64,000 nucleotides of DNA from Panicum virgatum (lineage: Eukaryota; Streptophyta; Magnoliopsida; Poales; Poaceae): contig NC_053136.1 in NCBI RefSeq assembly GCF_016808335.1, forward strand, positions 4,694,531 to 4,758,530, read 5' to 3'. Shown piece after piece: positions 31,905 to 43,671 of this stretch (position 1 is the stretch's first letter; each line of letters starts with the position of its first letter). The position numbers and the translations under genes were made by a program. The notes below the pieces were generated by a model that had not been told where the DNA came from, made no database searches, and was given only the letters and a program-made list of their open reading frames with translations.

Positions 31905-33733
31905 TCAGAGGCTGCCATCCTGTAGGGTCTCTTGGCTATAGGGGCGGTTCCAGGGGACAAGGTCGATGACAAACTCTATATCCCTATCTGGTGGCATTCC
32001 AGGAAGTTCTTCAGAGAAAACATCCGGGTATTCGTTTAGTACCGGGACTTCTTCCAAGGACTTGGCTTCCATGCTAAACACCATTGGGTTAGATCCACTT
32101 TCCTGGGTATGGCAGGTTACTCGTACTCCTTCTGGGTTTGTTAGGTGTACCACTTTGTCAGTACAACCTATGAGACCATTGTGTCGGCTTAACCAGTCCA
32201 TTCCAAGGATCACGTCTATTCCCTTAGACTTAAGTACTACTAGGTCTGCTAGAAATTCTACCCCACTTAAATTGATCCTTACCCGTAGACAACCTAGTTG
32301 ACACTTGATGTCACCTCCAGGTGTCCGAGTTAATAGGGGTGTTTTAGTAGTACTGTAGGTATATTATGCTTTTCCACAAAACTCGAGGATATGAACGAGT
32401 GTGATGCTCCAGAATCAAATAATACTGTTGCAAGAGCTGAGCTGACTAGGTACTCACCGAGCACTATGCCCTGAGCTCCTTGAGCCTCCTGCGTGTTGAT
32501 GTGGTTGACGCGGGCTCGTCCAAATGACTGTTGGGGCTGTCTCATCTGCTGACTGTTGTTGTTGGTGTTGCTGTTGTTGCGGATGGGCACTCGGTTGGCA
32601 CCTGACAGAACTGGCCTTGGTCCATTCACTGTATTGGAGAAGACTGATGTAGCAGGCTTGTTCTTGGCATATGGGCAGTTAGCAATGAAATGCCCTGTTT
32701 CTCGGCAGTTGAAACAGACCCTAGCATTGCTGTTGTTGGTGGTGACTTGACTGGCATTGCTCTGCGGGGCCTTCATGGTGTTCTGGCTCCTAAACTGTGT
32801 GTTAGGGGCATGTGGCCCTGTCACCTGGGACTGAGTCCTATACTGTATTGGGGCCTGATATCTTGGTGCCATATAGCTGGAATTCCTTGGTTTCTGGAAG
32901 CGGTCCTACTGGCGGGCCTTGCTTTCCAGAAACTTGTGCTTGTTATCCTTCCTTTCTTCAGTTTTGGCCCTTTCTGTAAGAATGGCCTTGTTCATCAGGG
33001 TGTTGAAGTCCGGGTAGATCTGAGGGGTAAGCAGGGTCCGGAGTTTTGGGTTCAATCCCTTCTTGAACATGTCCTGCTTCTTTTCATCATCGTTCACTTC
33101 TTCTGGTGCATATCGGGCCAGCTCCATGAACTGATGGGTGTACTCTTGCACTGACATGCTCCCTTCCTGCAGTGCTCGGAACTCATCCACCTTGCGCTTC
33201 ACGGTGGCCGAGTGGATATGATAGCGGCAGAACTCCTTCACAAATTCCTTCCATGTGATGGTGGAGGCATCTTCGGCAGCAGCACAATAATTCTCCCACC
33301 AGGCTAAGGCAGTCCCGGTGAGTTGGTGGGCTGCCAAAAGAACCTTGTCTCGATCCTGGCATTCGAACGGCTCGAGTTTCCTTTGGATCACACGCAGCCA
33401 GTCATCTGCATCCAAGGGGTTGCTGGATCCGGCAAAGGTGGGCGGCTTGGTCCTTTGAAAAGCTGTCAGCTTGTCGTTCATGGTCTGCTACCGTGGCTGC
33501 TTGTTTACGAGAGCATTGGCCAGTGTTTCCAGTATGAGAGTCTGGTTGTGTATTATCTGTGCCAGGTCCCTGAGGGGTGGTGGTGGTGGCAGTGGCACTT
33601 CTTGATTTTCCCCTCTATTCTGGCTCACTTCCTGTTCTTTCTGAGGAGGGTTCTGCCCATTAGGCTGTACTCCCACATCAGTGGCTGCGGGGGTCCGGTT
33701 GCGGGAGGCCCTCGTACCGCTTCGGGAAGCCAT
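31905..33733 (-). pseudogene. gypsy gag and protease (broken)
   Basis: The gag frame starts MASRSGTRASRNRTPAATD at 33733 and includes a Retrotrans_gag domain (LTGTALAWWENY, FCRYHIHSATVKRKVDEF). A CCHC zinc knuckle, CFNCRETGHFIANC, is at about 32690-32730. In-frame stops are at 33488-33490 and about 32906-32908. The aspartic protease motif DSGASHSFISSSF is at about 32400. After a frameshift the protease C-terminal part continues with MILGMDWLSRHN (32213). Confidence 0.92.
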
Positions 33734-34277
33734 CTGTAGATTGGGTAGAGTCTTTGTGAGATTGGGATTAGGATTAAGTGATGTTTAAGTTGTTTAATTC
33801 GTATCTTTGAAAAGGCAGAATCTACCTTCCCCCGGAAGCACACAAACAAGCACAAACGACTTTATTTCCGCAAGGGAGGGTACAACACGGGGACAAGACT
33901 AAAACGCGTACTACATATCCGGGTACAGGGTCACACTTAAGGGTACAACTTAAGCCAAGGGGCTGGGAGGGTACAACACTAGGATGGCATCGGACATTCT
34001 ACTCGCGGGGCGAGCCTTCTTCTGGGGCGGAGTGTGCGAGTAGTCCTTGCTCGCCGTCCTCTAGGTTTCCGTTTTCCTGGGGTTGCGCAGCAGCTTCTCT
34101 TTCAACGGCGGTAGTAGACCTTTCAGGGTCCTCGGGCAGGGCTTGTGGGGTTCTCAAGAGTGGTCCCCATCCTATGACACGTGTCCCGAGTAAAACATGG
34201 TCTTCTCCAATTGCTGGGACTGGCGTTCCGCTTCTGGTTCATTCTTGCATACGCCGGTCTCGGGCTTGTCTGAGGCT
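33734..34277 (-). other. gypsy spacer between the extra ORF and gag
   Basis: Leader sequence of the gypsy element between the stop of the second extra ORF (34278) and the gag start (33733). No coding motif is seen. Confidence 0.5.
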
Positions 34278-34509
34278 CTACTGAGCAACCGCTTCGCTGT
34301 TGACCGCGGCTGCGGCTCTTGCCTCGGCTTGGGCTGCTCGTATCTGTTGCAGTCTCACCGCGAGCTCTGCGTGCTCGGCTCGATGGGTCTGCTCTCTCAG
34401 AATGTTGGCTTGCTCATCAAAGAGCTGATCCAAATAGGCCAGGTAGGTAACCACTTGGTACAGGGGGCCTTCTTCATGGCGGCGCCGTTCTAGACTTCTC
34501 GTGCGAGCT
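34278..34509 (-). pseudogene. Second extra gypsy ORF, C-terminal part (split by the Copia insertion)
   Basis: This continues the frame that begins at 47888. It encodes a helical, Gln/Ala/Glu-rich C-terminus with YLAYLDQLFDEQANILREQ and HRAEHAEL, ending at a TAG (34278-34280). Removing the Copia and one copy of its GAGCT duplication leaves a frame of 194 codons, so the ORF was open when the Copia arrived. Its C-terminus matches the pattern LDxLxxEQAxxLxxQxHRAE of the first extra ORF. Confidence 0.8.
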
Positions 34510-36198
34510 TGTAAGGATCGATGGACCAAGAGGGGGGGGGGGTGAATTGGGCCTTTTTCAATTTCTAAAACAAGGTAAAGCAACCTTAACCTATGCAATA
34601 CTAGTAGGGCACCAATTCACCAACCGGATAACTAAGCTACCTACACAAGCTAAGAGAGATAAAAACAAAGTAAAGCCTAGGAAGGTAGAGCTAAGTTATG
34701 ATCTCTAAGTCAAGCACATGAGTAAATTGCATGAAAGAAAATGCTTGAATAAAGAGAGTGGACAAGAGACGACCGGATTTTTTCCCGTGGTGTCGATGTG
34801 TTGGCACACACCCCTAGTCCACGTTGTGACACTCACTAAGAGTCTTGTCACCTTCCATGTCACCGAGACTTGGGCGCTCACTAAGAGTCTCCGTTCACCA
34901 TCCCGGCGTGGTGGAGCTCAAGCCACGTACAATCTTCTTCTCCGGGCTCCCACAATCCTTGGCAAGCTCCGCGAGAAACACCCCGATCACCAAGATCGCC
35001 TAGGTGATGCCAATCACCAAGAGTAACAAGCTAAGGCCTTCACTTGAGCAAGAACCGATCACCAAGAACGGATGCACACTAGCTTCTCTCTACTCAAGTC
35101 CTTAATCTTGCTTCTTGATTGATTGAAAACACAAGTATGTGAATGATGAAGCTCAATGTGGCTCTTGACTATAGTATGAGTGTATGGATGTTGCCTGGTG
35201 TCAAGAGTGGGCGAAATGACCCATTGGAGGGGTATATATAGGCAGCTCACACAAATAGAGCCGTTGGAGAAAAGCTGCCAGAAAACTACGTAGCGCCGGT
35301 TAATCCGACGTCCCTCCATTTGTCATCGTCGGTTTAACCGGTGAATGTAAACTGCCTCTTCTGAAAACTAGCCGTTACAACTTGGGCAGATTGACCGACG
35401 TATCATCGGTTTAACCGGTGAGTGTAGTTGTCCACTGATCAACTGAAAAACCAAGTCTCTGGACAACTGCACCGACGTTAACTCAAACCTATCGTCGGTT
35501 TGACCGGTGAGTACAACTTTTGAAATCCACTGAAAAACCATCTCACTGGTCAATTGCACCGACGTCTTGATTCAAACAGCGTCGGTTAATCCGGTGAATA
35601 GAACTTGAATTGCCCTGGAAAAACCAACTCTGGACTAATGCACCGACGTTAAATTCAAACACGTCGGTTTAACCGGTGTATTGAATTTGTCCAGATTCTG
35701 CTGACTTCGTTTAACCGATGTATAGAAAATTGAGAGCGTCGGTTAAACCGGTGTATAGACTTTTTCTGATTTTGTCTTTTCTGATTTGAGTCTTGAATGA
35801 AATCCAAATATTCTTGAGATATAGTTTGAGAACCACTTATTTGAACTTCTAGAAACCTGAGTGACCATAGTGTGCATCCATTTTCAAATGACCATGTCCA
35901 TGCTCAAGTTACTAAGCCTTAACCCCTCTTAATAGTGCGATCACTACAAAACTATAAAACCTATACTAACCTAAGTGTCCTTCTCAACATTGTGACACTT
36001 AGGACTAGAAAGATCCTTAGCTTTGACATATATAAATTGAAAACCGAGATCGCCTTTTAGAATGACCGAAATTGAGGGGCCTCTTTTGACATAAGACCAA
36101 ATGAGCGATAATGATCTATTAAGCTGCACAAACTCATTAGTCACAATAATGGTTGTCATTAATCACCGAAACATACCTTGAGGGCCTAGATGCTTACA
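34510..36198 (-). repeat. 3' LTR of the Copia element
   Basis: On the minus strand it begins TGTAAGCATCTAGGCCCTCA and ends GATCCTTACA. A TATA box (TATATATA) is at about 35233-35240. The LTR is nearly identical to 45849-47533, apart from the G-run (10 against 7) near its 3' end and a few single-base changes. Confidence 0.96.
35290..35758 (-). repeat. Palindrome array (TCGGTTTAACCGGTG) in the Copia LTR, upstream of its TATA
   Basis: At least six repeated modules pair a CACCGACGTT-type half with a GTCGGTTTAACCGGTG palindrome, 10-25 bp apart. The array sits directly upstream (minus strand) of the TATA box at 35233-35240. A second copy is in the other LTR at about 46629-47093. Confidence 0.85.
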
Positions 36199-36510
36199 AT
36201 CTCCCCCTTTTTGGTGATTGATAACAACACAAACATAAATAATGAGAGAGCGAGAAAGATAAAGCAGGATAAACACAAGCAAACTTGAAAGCAGGACCAA
36301 AGAGCTCAACGGCTCAAACGAAATCCATAGATATGTCTCAAAGAACGGCATACTCAAACGACAAATGTACATATCCATGAATTAACACCAAATGTGATAC
36401 AAAGAATCAAAGTCCTGATAACTACGAGCTCTCTCTAGCTCTACCCTCCCCCTAACTCTGACTCCCCCTGACTCTCTCCCCCTTTGGCGTCAAAGCACCA
36501 AAAAGGCGAG
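36199..36510 (-). other. Copia PPT and spacer after the extra ORF
   Basis: Contains the polypurine tract AAAAAGGGGGAGAT (36201-36214, minus strand), the primer for plus-strand synthesis, directly next to the 3' LTR. The remainder is pyrimidine-rich on the plus strand. No gene. Confidence 0.75.
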
Positions 36511-39429
36511 CTACTGGTCCGGCTGTCGTGGTACTGCAAGGAAGCGGTCCGGGTCATCATCGTCGTCGTCGTCGGACGGTGTACCCTCGGTGACAGACGG
36601 GAGCTGCTGGTCAGAACTGCCTGCTGGATCTGAAGTGACTAGGGGTGTAGCTGTGGTAGAGGCTCGCGTGCTGGCACTGCCTGGAAGACGGTCCGTAGAA
36701 GTAGTAACCGGCTCAGCAGAAGATGTGTCAACATCTGAAGTAGTGAGTGCTGAAGCTGCCGGCTGTGACGGCTGCTGAAGCAAGGAACCCTCTCCTCCTC
36801 CCCCTGAAGGTAGTGTCTGTGGTACGACGGGGAGGGTGACTGACTGGACTGCTGAAGGAGACTCCTGGAAGAGTGAAGTCGCTGGCAGTGGAGAGAACAG
36901 TGGACGACCGGCAGACCCAAGTAATGCGGACATCGAGAACGTGGTCTTCGGTGTCGCTGAGGTAGCTGGAGCTGCAGTAGGGGCTGGAGCTGGTGTAACG
37001 GCAAGCTGAGGTGCTCCAACACCTTGAAGGCCTGGCTGTCCTGGCTGCTGCGGGGCGAGTCCGGTGTGAGAGTAAAGCTGTGAGATCATCCCGAACATCG
37101 CCATCATCCCCTGCTGCATCTGCTGAAACTGAGCGTCTATCCTCTGTGAGACTCTGTCGATAAGCCCGACAAAACGCTCCTCGGTCGCAGCCCGCTCTCG
37201 GGCGGCCTCTCTCTGTATAGCAGCAAGCTGAGCCTCATGGGCTCTCCTGGCCTCCTCCTGTGCAAGCCTGTCCTCTCTCTGCTGAGTCACGAGCTGCTGT
37301 AGAAGTGCGGTGAGCTCGGACGGCTGAGACACCTGGGACTCAGAGACTGTAGCAGGTGCTGGTGACTCTGGAGCTGGCTCTCTAGACCCCCCTGCCTCGT
37401 GGTCGTGACTAGTTGGGGCTGCTGCAGGGAAGTACTCTACGTCCTCGGAGGAGTCTGACTCAAGCTCAGACCAGTGTATCTCATCGTCTCCTCCGGGAAG
37501 CTGTGCCTCGGCGGCAAGCAGTGCCTCGTCCTCCTGTGCCACATGGGCCTGTGCCTCTGGTGACAACTGCGCCATGGCAGCTCTCTCTGCCTGTCTGCCC
37601 CTCCTCCGGTCCTGTGGAGCTGTCGGTCGGTAAACTGGGAACCGGGGAGCCTCGTCGTGACGGTAGGGAGCGCTGATGGGTGACTCTGCTAACACAATCA
37701 TAGAACATATATAGTTGATCCAGTGTGCAAAGGGAAACTGTCACACCACACCCATCCCGTCTGTGATCACATCCTCTATCTCAGCCAGAATAAAGTCAAC
37801 TATGTCAAACGGCTCGTGAGTGAGGATGTGTAGAAGCAGGAGCTGCTGCAGTCCTGTAAACCCCTCTGGGTAGCCACTCCTCGGTAGCAAAGTCCTCCGG
37901 AGTGCCATGTGTACTGCGTATGCCTCTGGGGTCAGCAGGCTGGGAACTCTGGCGTAGGAGGCAGGGAACGGCTGGCGGAAACACTGAGAGATCGCCTCAT
38001 GAGAAGGTGCAATCCCGCCAATCATCGCTCTGCGCGGTGGATCTGCATCTCTGTAAACCATCTCGTGCAGGGAGACGTCAACTAAGTCAACTCCGAGAAT
38101 CCCTGCTATCGTCGCTCTCGACAAACCAAAGACCTGGCCTCCATAAACAAAGTGTACTGCTCGACGCTCGGGAGCAATCCAGGCCGTGGCATAGAAGACT
38201 CTGACCCAGTCCTCAATATACCTGTTCTGCTCAATCTGGAGTAACCTGGGCAGGCCCCTGAAGTGAGCGAAGTGCTCTCTGACATCTGCTCCCCCTGCGG
38301 CTGTCCTCAGAGACACCCAGTCAAGCACTCTGTGCGGGAAGATCCTGTGACCCCGCCTCTGGTAGGTCTCGTAGAAACTGGCCTGAAGAAGCGTCCAGAA
38401 CCTACGGTCGACTCGGCTGTCACGGGTCACGGGGAACCAGTCCTCCTCCTGAACACTCCACCTGAGCCTCTTGACCTTCGCCGCATTGGCCTTGGTCAAG
38501 TTCTGGAGCAGCACACCTGGCTCCAGACGCACAACAGTGTCCATACGGAACACTGCACGCTCGGCCTCTAGGGCCTCGGCTCTACGAGCTGCTGCTGCTG
38601 CAGCTGCGGACCTGCGAGGCTCCTGTGGCTGGTGACCTCCTCGCGTCCTCGGTCCAGTGCGACGCTCGGTCGCTGGTGAAGTCTCTGCTGCTGGGGATGT
38701 CTGCCGAGTGCGGCCAGACCGTCGTAGAGTCGGTGACTCCTGTGTGCTCTGCCCCTGAGGCTGCTCAGACTGCTCTGCCTCTGAATCTGAATCTGCTGCT
38801 GTATCTGACTGATCTGACTCTGCTGCTGCTGCCGTCGCGGCTCTGGTGGCCCTGGCACCTCTCACTCTGCCCATACCCCTGCCTCTGCCTCTGCCTCTGC
38901 CTCTGGGGTCCTCCCTGATCTGGAACGGACGAGCACGGCCTGATGCCTGCTCCTCGGCGGCCTTGGCCACCATCTCGGCCCTCTCGGCCTCCTTCTCTGC
39001 ACGAGTCCGCTTGCGAGCGGGCTTCTCCATAACCACCTCCTTCCCCTTCCTCTTTTCGCGTCCCATCTCAAACGGGCAAAAACTCGAACACCTGGTGCGC
39101 AAGGCGTGAATGTGTACTGTGGCTATGGCGAGTGGCGTGGATGCACGGCTTCGTGGGCGTCGGCGTGGGCGGCGCTGGTGCACAGGCGGCGCGCGGAGGC
39201 GGCGACTGCAGCGTGAACGAACGGGCGGCGCAGGCGAGACGGCTCTGGCGAGTGGCGCACGACTGCGCGCGGGAGTGCAGAGCGTGGCGGCTGCGGCGTG
39301 GCGGTGTGCAGGCAGGCGGCGCGTGGAGCGTGGCAGCGGCGGCGTGAATCGGCGGCGGCGGCGGCTCGCGTTGGGATGGATCGGGGGAAACAGAGGAAGA
39401 AAGAAACTGGCGGCGGGCATAAGACACAT
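36511..39429 (-). pseudogene. Sirevirus-type extra ORF between pol and 3' LTR, one in-frame stop
   Basis: One frame runs from 39429 to 36511, interrupted only by a TGA at 37741-37743. The most likely start is the ATG at 39066 (MGREKRKGKEVVMEKPARKR), because a TATA-like CATATATG lies at about 39427-39436. The N-terminal third is basic and low complexity (KR and RGRGRG runs). The middle (about 38550-37750) is a globular domain with EEDWFPVTRDSRVDRRFW, FAHFRGLPRLLQIEQNRYIEDWVRVFYATAW and HFVYGGQVFGL, like the plant-retroelement domain seen in other extra or env-like Sirevirus ORFs. After the stop come a Glu/Ala-rich coiled-coil-like region with repeated AEERFVGLIDRVSQRID heptads, then Ser/Thr/Pro-rich sequence and an Asp run (DDDDDDDP). 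The function is unknown. Confidence 0.82.
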
Positions 39430-39448
39430 ATATGACAGGTGGGCCCGC

Positions 39449-39790
39449 GAATTTCCTTAACGCCGGTCGATCCGACGCCTAGGGTTTGAGCGCCGGTTGA
39501 TTGCGTCGGTGTAGTTCACCCGAGGCTCTGTGAGATCTGTTTTTGAACGCCGGTTGAACCGATGATGCCAAAAGTGAACTCGTCGGTTGATTGATCAAAA
39601 CGCCGGTTGATTGCTTGGTCTGATCTGCAATTATGATCACCGGTTGATCCGATGCTCTGACTTTTGAATACGTCGGTTGAACGCCTGAAACTTGACTGAG
39701 CTGAACCACAACTTAGTAACGCCGGTTAAACCGATGGGTATAGATCCTTTGAACGTCGGTTTAACCGGTGAAGGCAAAAACCCCACGCTC
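39449..39790 (-). promoter_or_regulatory. Internal palindrome array ahead of the Copia extra ORF
   Basis: CGCCGGTTGATCCGACGCC, CGTCGGTTGAAC, CGCCGGTTAAACCGATG and GTCGGTTTAACCGGTG-type modules repeat about ten times. They are of the same kind as those in the LTR. On the minus strand the array lies between pol and the extra ORF and is followed by a TATA-like CATATATG at about 39427-39436. This repeats the LTR order palindromes-TATA-transcript, so it may be an internal promoter. That is inference. Confidence 0.6.
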
Positions 39791-40404
39791 AGCTCACTCT
39801 TCTATGCTAAGTCCAATAAACTTATAAGATTCAAATAAACTAAAGTTAATGGACTTGCATAGGCGACTTTACCCCTCAAAATAAATAGGATAGCACACTT
39901 GCTTAAATAAATTTCTTTTTAAACACAAGGAAAAGCCGCAAGAGAGACAAAACGCCAAATAAAATGTATGAGCCATGTCATAGGAATATTGAAGATAGAA
40001 AACTTCAAACTCATCATGACATTGCTCACTAGGCAATAACGCACCTAAAACTTTGCCCTTTTCACTTTTCATGAATTAAGATCTTGTATATGAAACAAGT
40101 CTCATTTTCATCAAGTGACCTCCTTTGTGACCCTTACGCATGCAATGATAATGCAAGCTACAACCACATGCGAAAGTAAAGTAAACATGAAGTGCACATC
40201 TATATGACAAGAAATGCGTAACAAGAAATTAAGATCTACTTGTCAAGTTTGAACCCACGGGAAGCTTCTTCATGATGAGCCTTTCTACAAGCCTAGAGGA
40301 AAACAAGTGGACCACCACCTCTAGCTAAACCCTTGCTCATCACTATCTTACCATGGTTAGACAAGTGTCCTATATGTATGCATTTTTCTATATGACATGG
40401 CAAC
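39791..40404 (-). other. Copia spacer between pol and the internal palindromes
   Basis: AT-rich sequence downstream of the pol stop codon. No coding frame of note is seen. Confidence 0.45.
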
Positions 40405-42765
40405 TTACATGACGTTTGCCGCATCTAACACATTAAGCTCATTCCTTAGCCTAACAAAGGTACTCTCGTCTAATGGTTTTGTGAAAATATCCGCCAATTG
40501 CTCCTCGGATCTCACACCTTGAAGAGATATGTCTCCTTTGGCTTCGTGATCACGCAAGAAGTGATGGCGAATATCAATGTGCTTTGTGCGAGAGTGTTGA
40601 ACCGGATTCTTGGCAATTTTTACAGCACTTTCATTGTCACAAAGGAGTGGGATCCTATCTAGTTTCACACCAAAGTCCAAAAGGGTTTGCTTCATATATA
40701 GGATTTGGGCACAACATGCACCGGCCGCTATATATTCCGCTTCCGCGGTGGACAAAGTCACGGAATTTTGCTTCTTACTTGACCAAGAAACTAGAGAACG
40801 CCCAAGCAAGTGGCAACCCCCGGAGGTACTCTTGCGATCCACACGGCTTCCGGCAAAATCCGAATCCGAGTATCCCAAGAGATCTAAACTAGCGCCTTTG
40901 GGGTACCACAAGCCTATGCTAGGAGTGTGCTTGAGATACCGAAGGATCCTATTCACAGCCGAAAGGTGTGACTCCTTTGGGTTAGCTTGAAAGCGGGCAC
41001 ACAAGCACACACTAAACATTATATCGGGCCTAGATGCGGTAAGGTAAAGCAAAGACCCTATCATAGAACGATAGAGGGATTGATCAATCGGTTTACCGTC
41101 CACATCCAAGTCGAGATGCCCATTGGTTGCCATGGGTGTCTTGATTGGCTTGCACTCATCCATCTTGAACTTCTTCAAGATATCTTTAGTATACTTTTCT
41201 TGATGGATGAATGTCCCTTCCTTCATTTGTTTGACTTGAAAACCAAAGAAGAAGGTCAATTCGCCAATCATGGACATCTCGAATTCTCTAGACATCATGG
41301 TAGCAAACTCATGGCTTAGTAAATCATTAGTTGAGCCAAAGATAATATCGTCAACATAAATTTGACAAATGAAAAGATCCCCGTTGACATCTTTTGTGAA
41401 CAAAGTGGTGTCCACCCTCCCGATCTTGAAGCCTTGCATGATTAGGAAGTCACGAAGCCTCTCATACCAAGCCCTTGGAGCTTGTTTGAGCCCATAGAGT
41501 GCCTTGTGCAACCTATAAACATGGTTAGGATTCCTCGGATCTTCAAACCCGGGAGGTTGCTCAACATAAACAAGTTCGTTAATAACGCCATTTAAGAATG
41601 CACTTTTCACATCCATTTGATATAATTTAATGTTATGATGTGAAGAGTAAGCAAGAAGGATACGGATAGCTTCAAGTCTTGCGACCGGAGCAAAAGTTTC
41701 ACCAAAATCCAAACCTTCGACTTGAGAGAACCCTTTTGCCACAAGTCTTACTTTGTTGCGTATCACCACCCCATGTTCATCTTGCTTGTTTCGAAAGACC
41801 CACTTGGTGCCGATGATGTTCTTGTCTTTCGGAGGAGCTTCGAGGACCCAAACTTCATTGCGGGTGAAGTTGTTCAACTCATCTTGCATGGCCATCACCC
41901 AATCCGAGTCCTCAAGCGCTTCCTCTATGCTAGTGGGTTCAATACAAGAAACAAACGAGTGATATTCGCAAAATGAAGCATGTTTAGAGCGAGTTCTTAC
42001 TCCCTTTGATGGACTACCAATGATTTGACCAATTGGATGATCCTTGGAGATGCGACCATGCTTCACTAGCGGTACTAGCGTGGATGCTTGTTGAGGTGGA
42101 TCATGGGTGACTTGTGCTTGTGGTGGAACACTTTGCTCTTCTTGTTCTTGAACTTGGGGTGTTGGCGTTGGCACATCTTCTTGAGGTTGTGTATCATCTT
42201 TTTCTTGATCTTCATCCATTTGGGGCACCGTGGAGGTGCTTGGTGTAGATGAGGAAGGTCCTCCCCCTTGATCATTGCCTTCATGCACCTCTTCCGGCTT
42301 GATATCCCCAATGGACATATTTTTCAAAGCTTCATCAATCTCCTCATCACCTACATTTTCATAGCCAACAATCTCCTCTTGGGAGCCATTAGATTCATCA
42401 AACTCCACATCACATGTTTCTTCAACTAACCCGGAGGTTTGATTGAATACTCTATATGCTTTGGAGTTTGATGCATAACCAAGAAAGAAACCTTCATCAC
42501 ATCTACTTTCAAACTTACCGAGCCTTTTCTTCTTGTAGATGAAGCATTTGCAACCAAAGACTCGAAAGTATGATATATTTGGTTTCTTCCCGGTGATGAG
42601 CTCATATGGAGTTTTCTTGAGGAGTCGGTGAGGATATACTCGGTTGGATGCATGACACGCCGTGTTGATTGCTTCCGCCCAAAACTTCTCGGACGTGCCA
42701 TAATCATCCAACATTGCTCTAGCTAGGGTGATGAGAGTCTTGTTCTTTCTTTCCACCACTCCATT
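40405..42765 (-). pseudogene. Copia pol, second part: integrase C-terminus, reverse transcriptase, RNase H
   Basis: A 784-codon frame follows the in-frame TAA at 42766-42768. It starts in the integrase ([17 protein letters not shown]) and has RT motifs at about 41640-41340: [19 protein letters not shown] and the active-site [12 protein letters not shown]. The RNase H region at the end contains [12 protein letters not shown] and [20 protein letters not shown]. Every Copia RT and RNase H motif I checked is present, so only the upstream nonsense codon breaks the gene. Confidence 0.94.
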
Positions 42766-43671
42766 TTATTGAGGCGTGTAGGTGGCGGAAAACTCATGCT
42801 TGATGCCCTCTTCATCGCACCATTCTTCAATCTTCATGTTCTTGAACTCGGTGCCGTTGTCACTCCGGATCTTCACAATTGGGGAGTTGTACTCCCTTTG
42901 AGCTCTTCTTGCAAAGGTCTTGAAGATTTCCGGAGTTTCACCCTTATCGCCTAGAAACATAACCCAAGTGTAACGTGAAAAATCATCAACAATTACTAGG
43001 CAATAGAGGTTACCACCAATGCTCTTGTATGTAGTTGGACCAAAGAGATCCATGTGAAGTAGCTCGAGCGGCTTGGAGGTAGACAACATCGTCTTGATGG
43101 GATGATGTGTTGCAACTTGCTTCCCGGCTTGACATGCTTTACATAGCTTGTTCTTGTCAAACGTGACATCCTTCAAGCCGGTGATCATCCCTCTCTTGTG
43201 GGCTTTCTTGAGGTTGCTCATGCCAATATGAGCAATTCTTCTATGCCAAAGCCACCCAAGAGAAGACTTGGTAAAGAGGCATGTCATGGTACTTGTTTGC
43301 TTTGAAGAGAAGTCCACTAAATAGATGTTGCCATGCCTAAACCCCGTGAATACCATTGACTTGTCTTCTTCAAGAGTTACTACAACACCATTCTTGTCAA
43401 AGGTACACGTTAGTCCAAGATCACACAATTGAGCAATAGAAATAAGATTAAAACTAAGTGCTTCTACAAACAAGACATTAGAAATGGATAAATCTTTAGA
43501 GATAGCTATTCTACCCAAACCTAAAACTTTTCCCCTTGAGTTATCACCATAGGTGACATGTTCATGATCGCCGGGGTCTTCAAGGGAGGTGAACATGCTA
43601 TCATTGCCGGTCATATGTTGAGAGCAACCGCTATCTAGTACCCAATGTTTTCCACCGGCTTTGTAGTTCAC
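42766..43671 (-). pseudogene. Copia pol, first part: protease and integrase N-terminus
   Basis: This frame follows the gag stop (TAG at 43672-43674) without change of frame. It encodes the protease motif WVLDSGCSQHMTG, the pre-integrase zinc region (LWHRRIAHIGMSNL...CKACQAGK), and the integrase core with MDLFGPT, DDFSRYTWV and RSDNGTEF. It ends at a TAA (42766-42768) in the middle of [13 protein letters not shown]. There the expected codon is CAA, so one C-to-T change broke the gene. In-frame gag-pol with a stop between is seen in some Sireviruses, where readthrough is proposed. Confidence 0.93.

Noticed and set aside
35290..35758. CRISPR-like array suggested by regularly spaced palindromes
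   Set aside because: The genome is plant nuclear, the units are diverged and the spacers are repetitive; it is an LTR promoter array.
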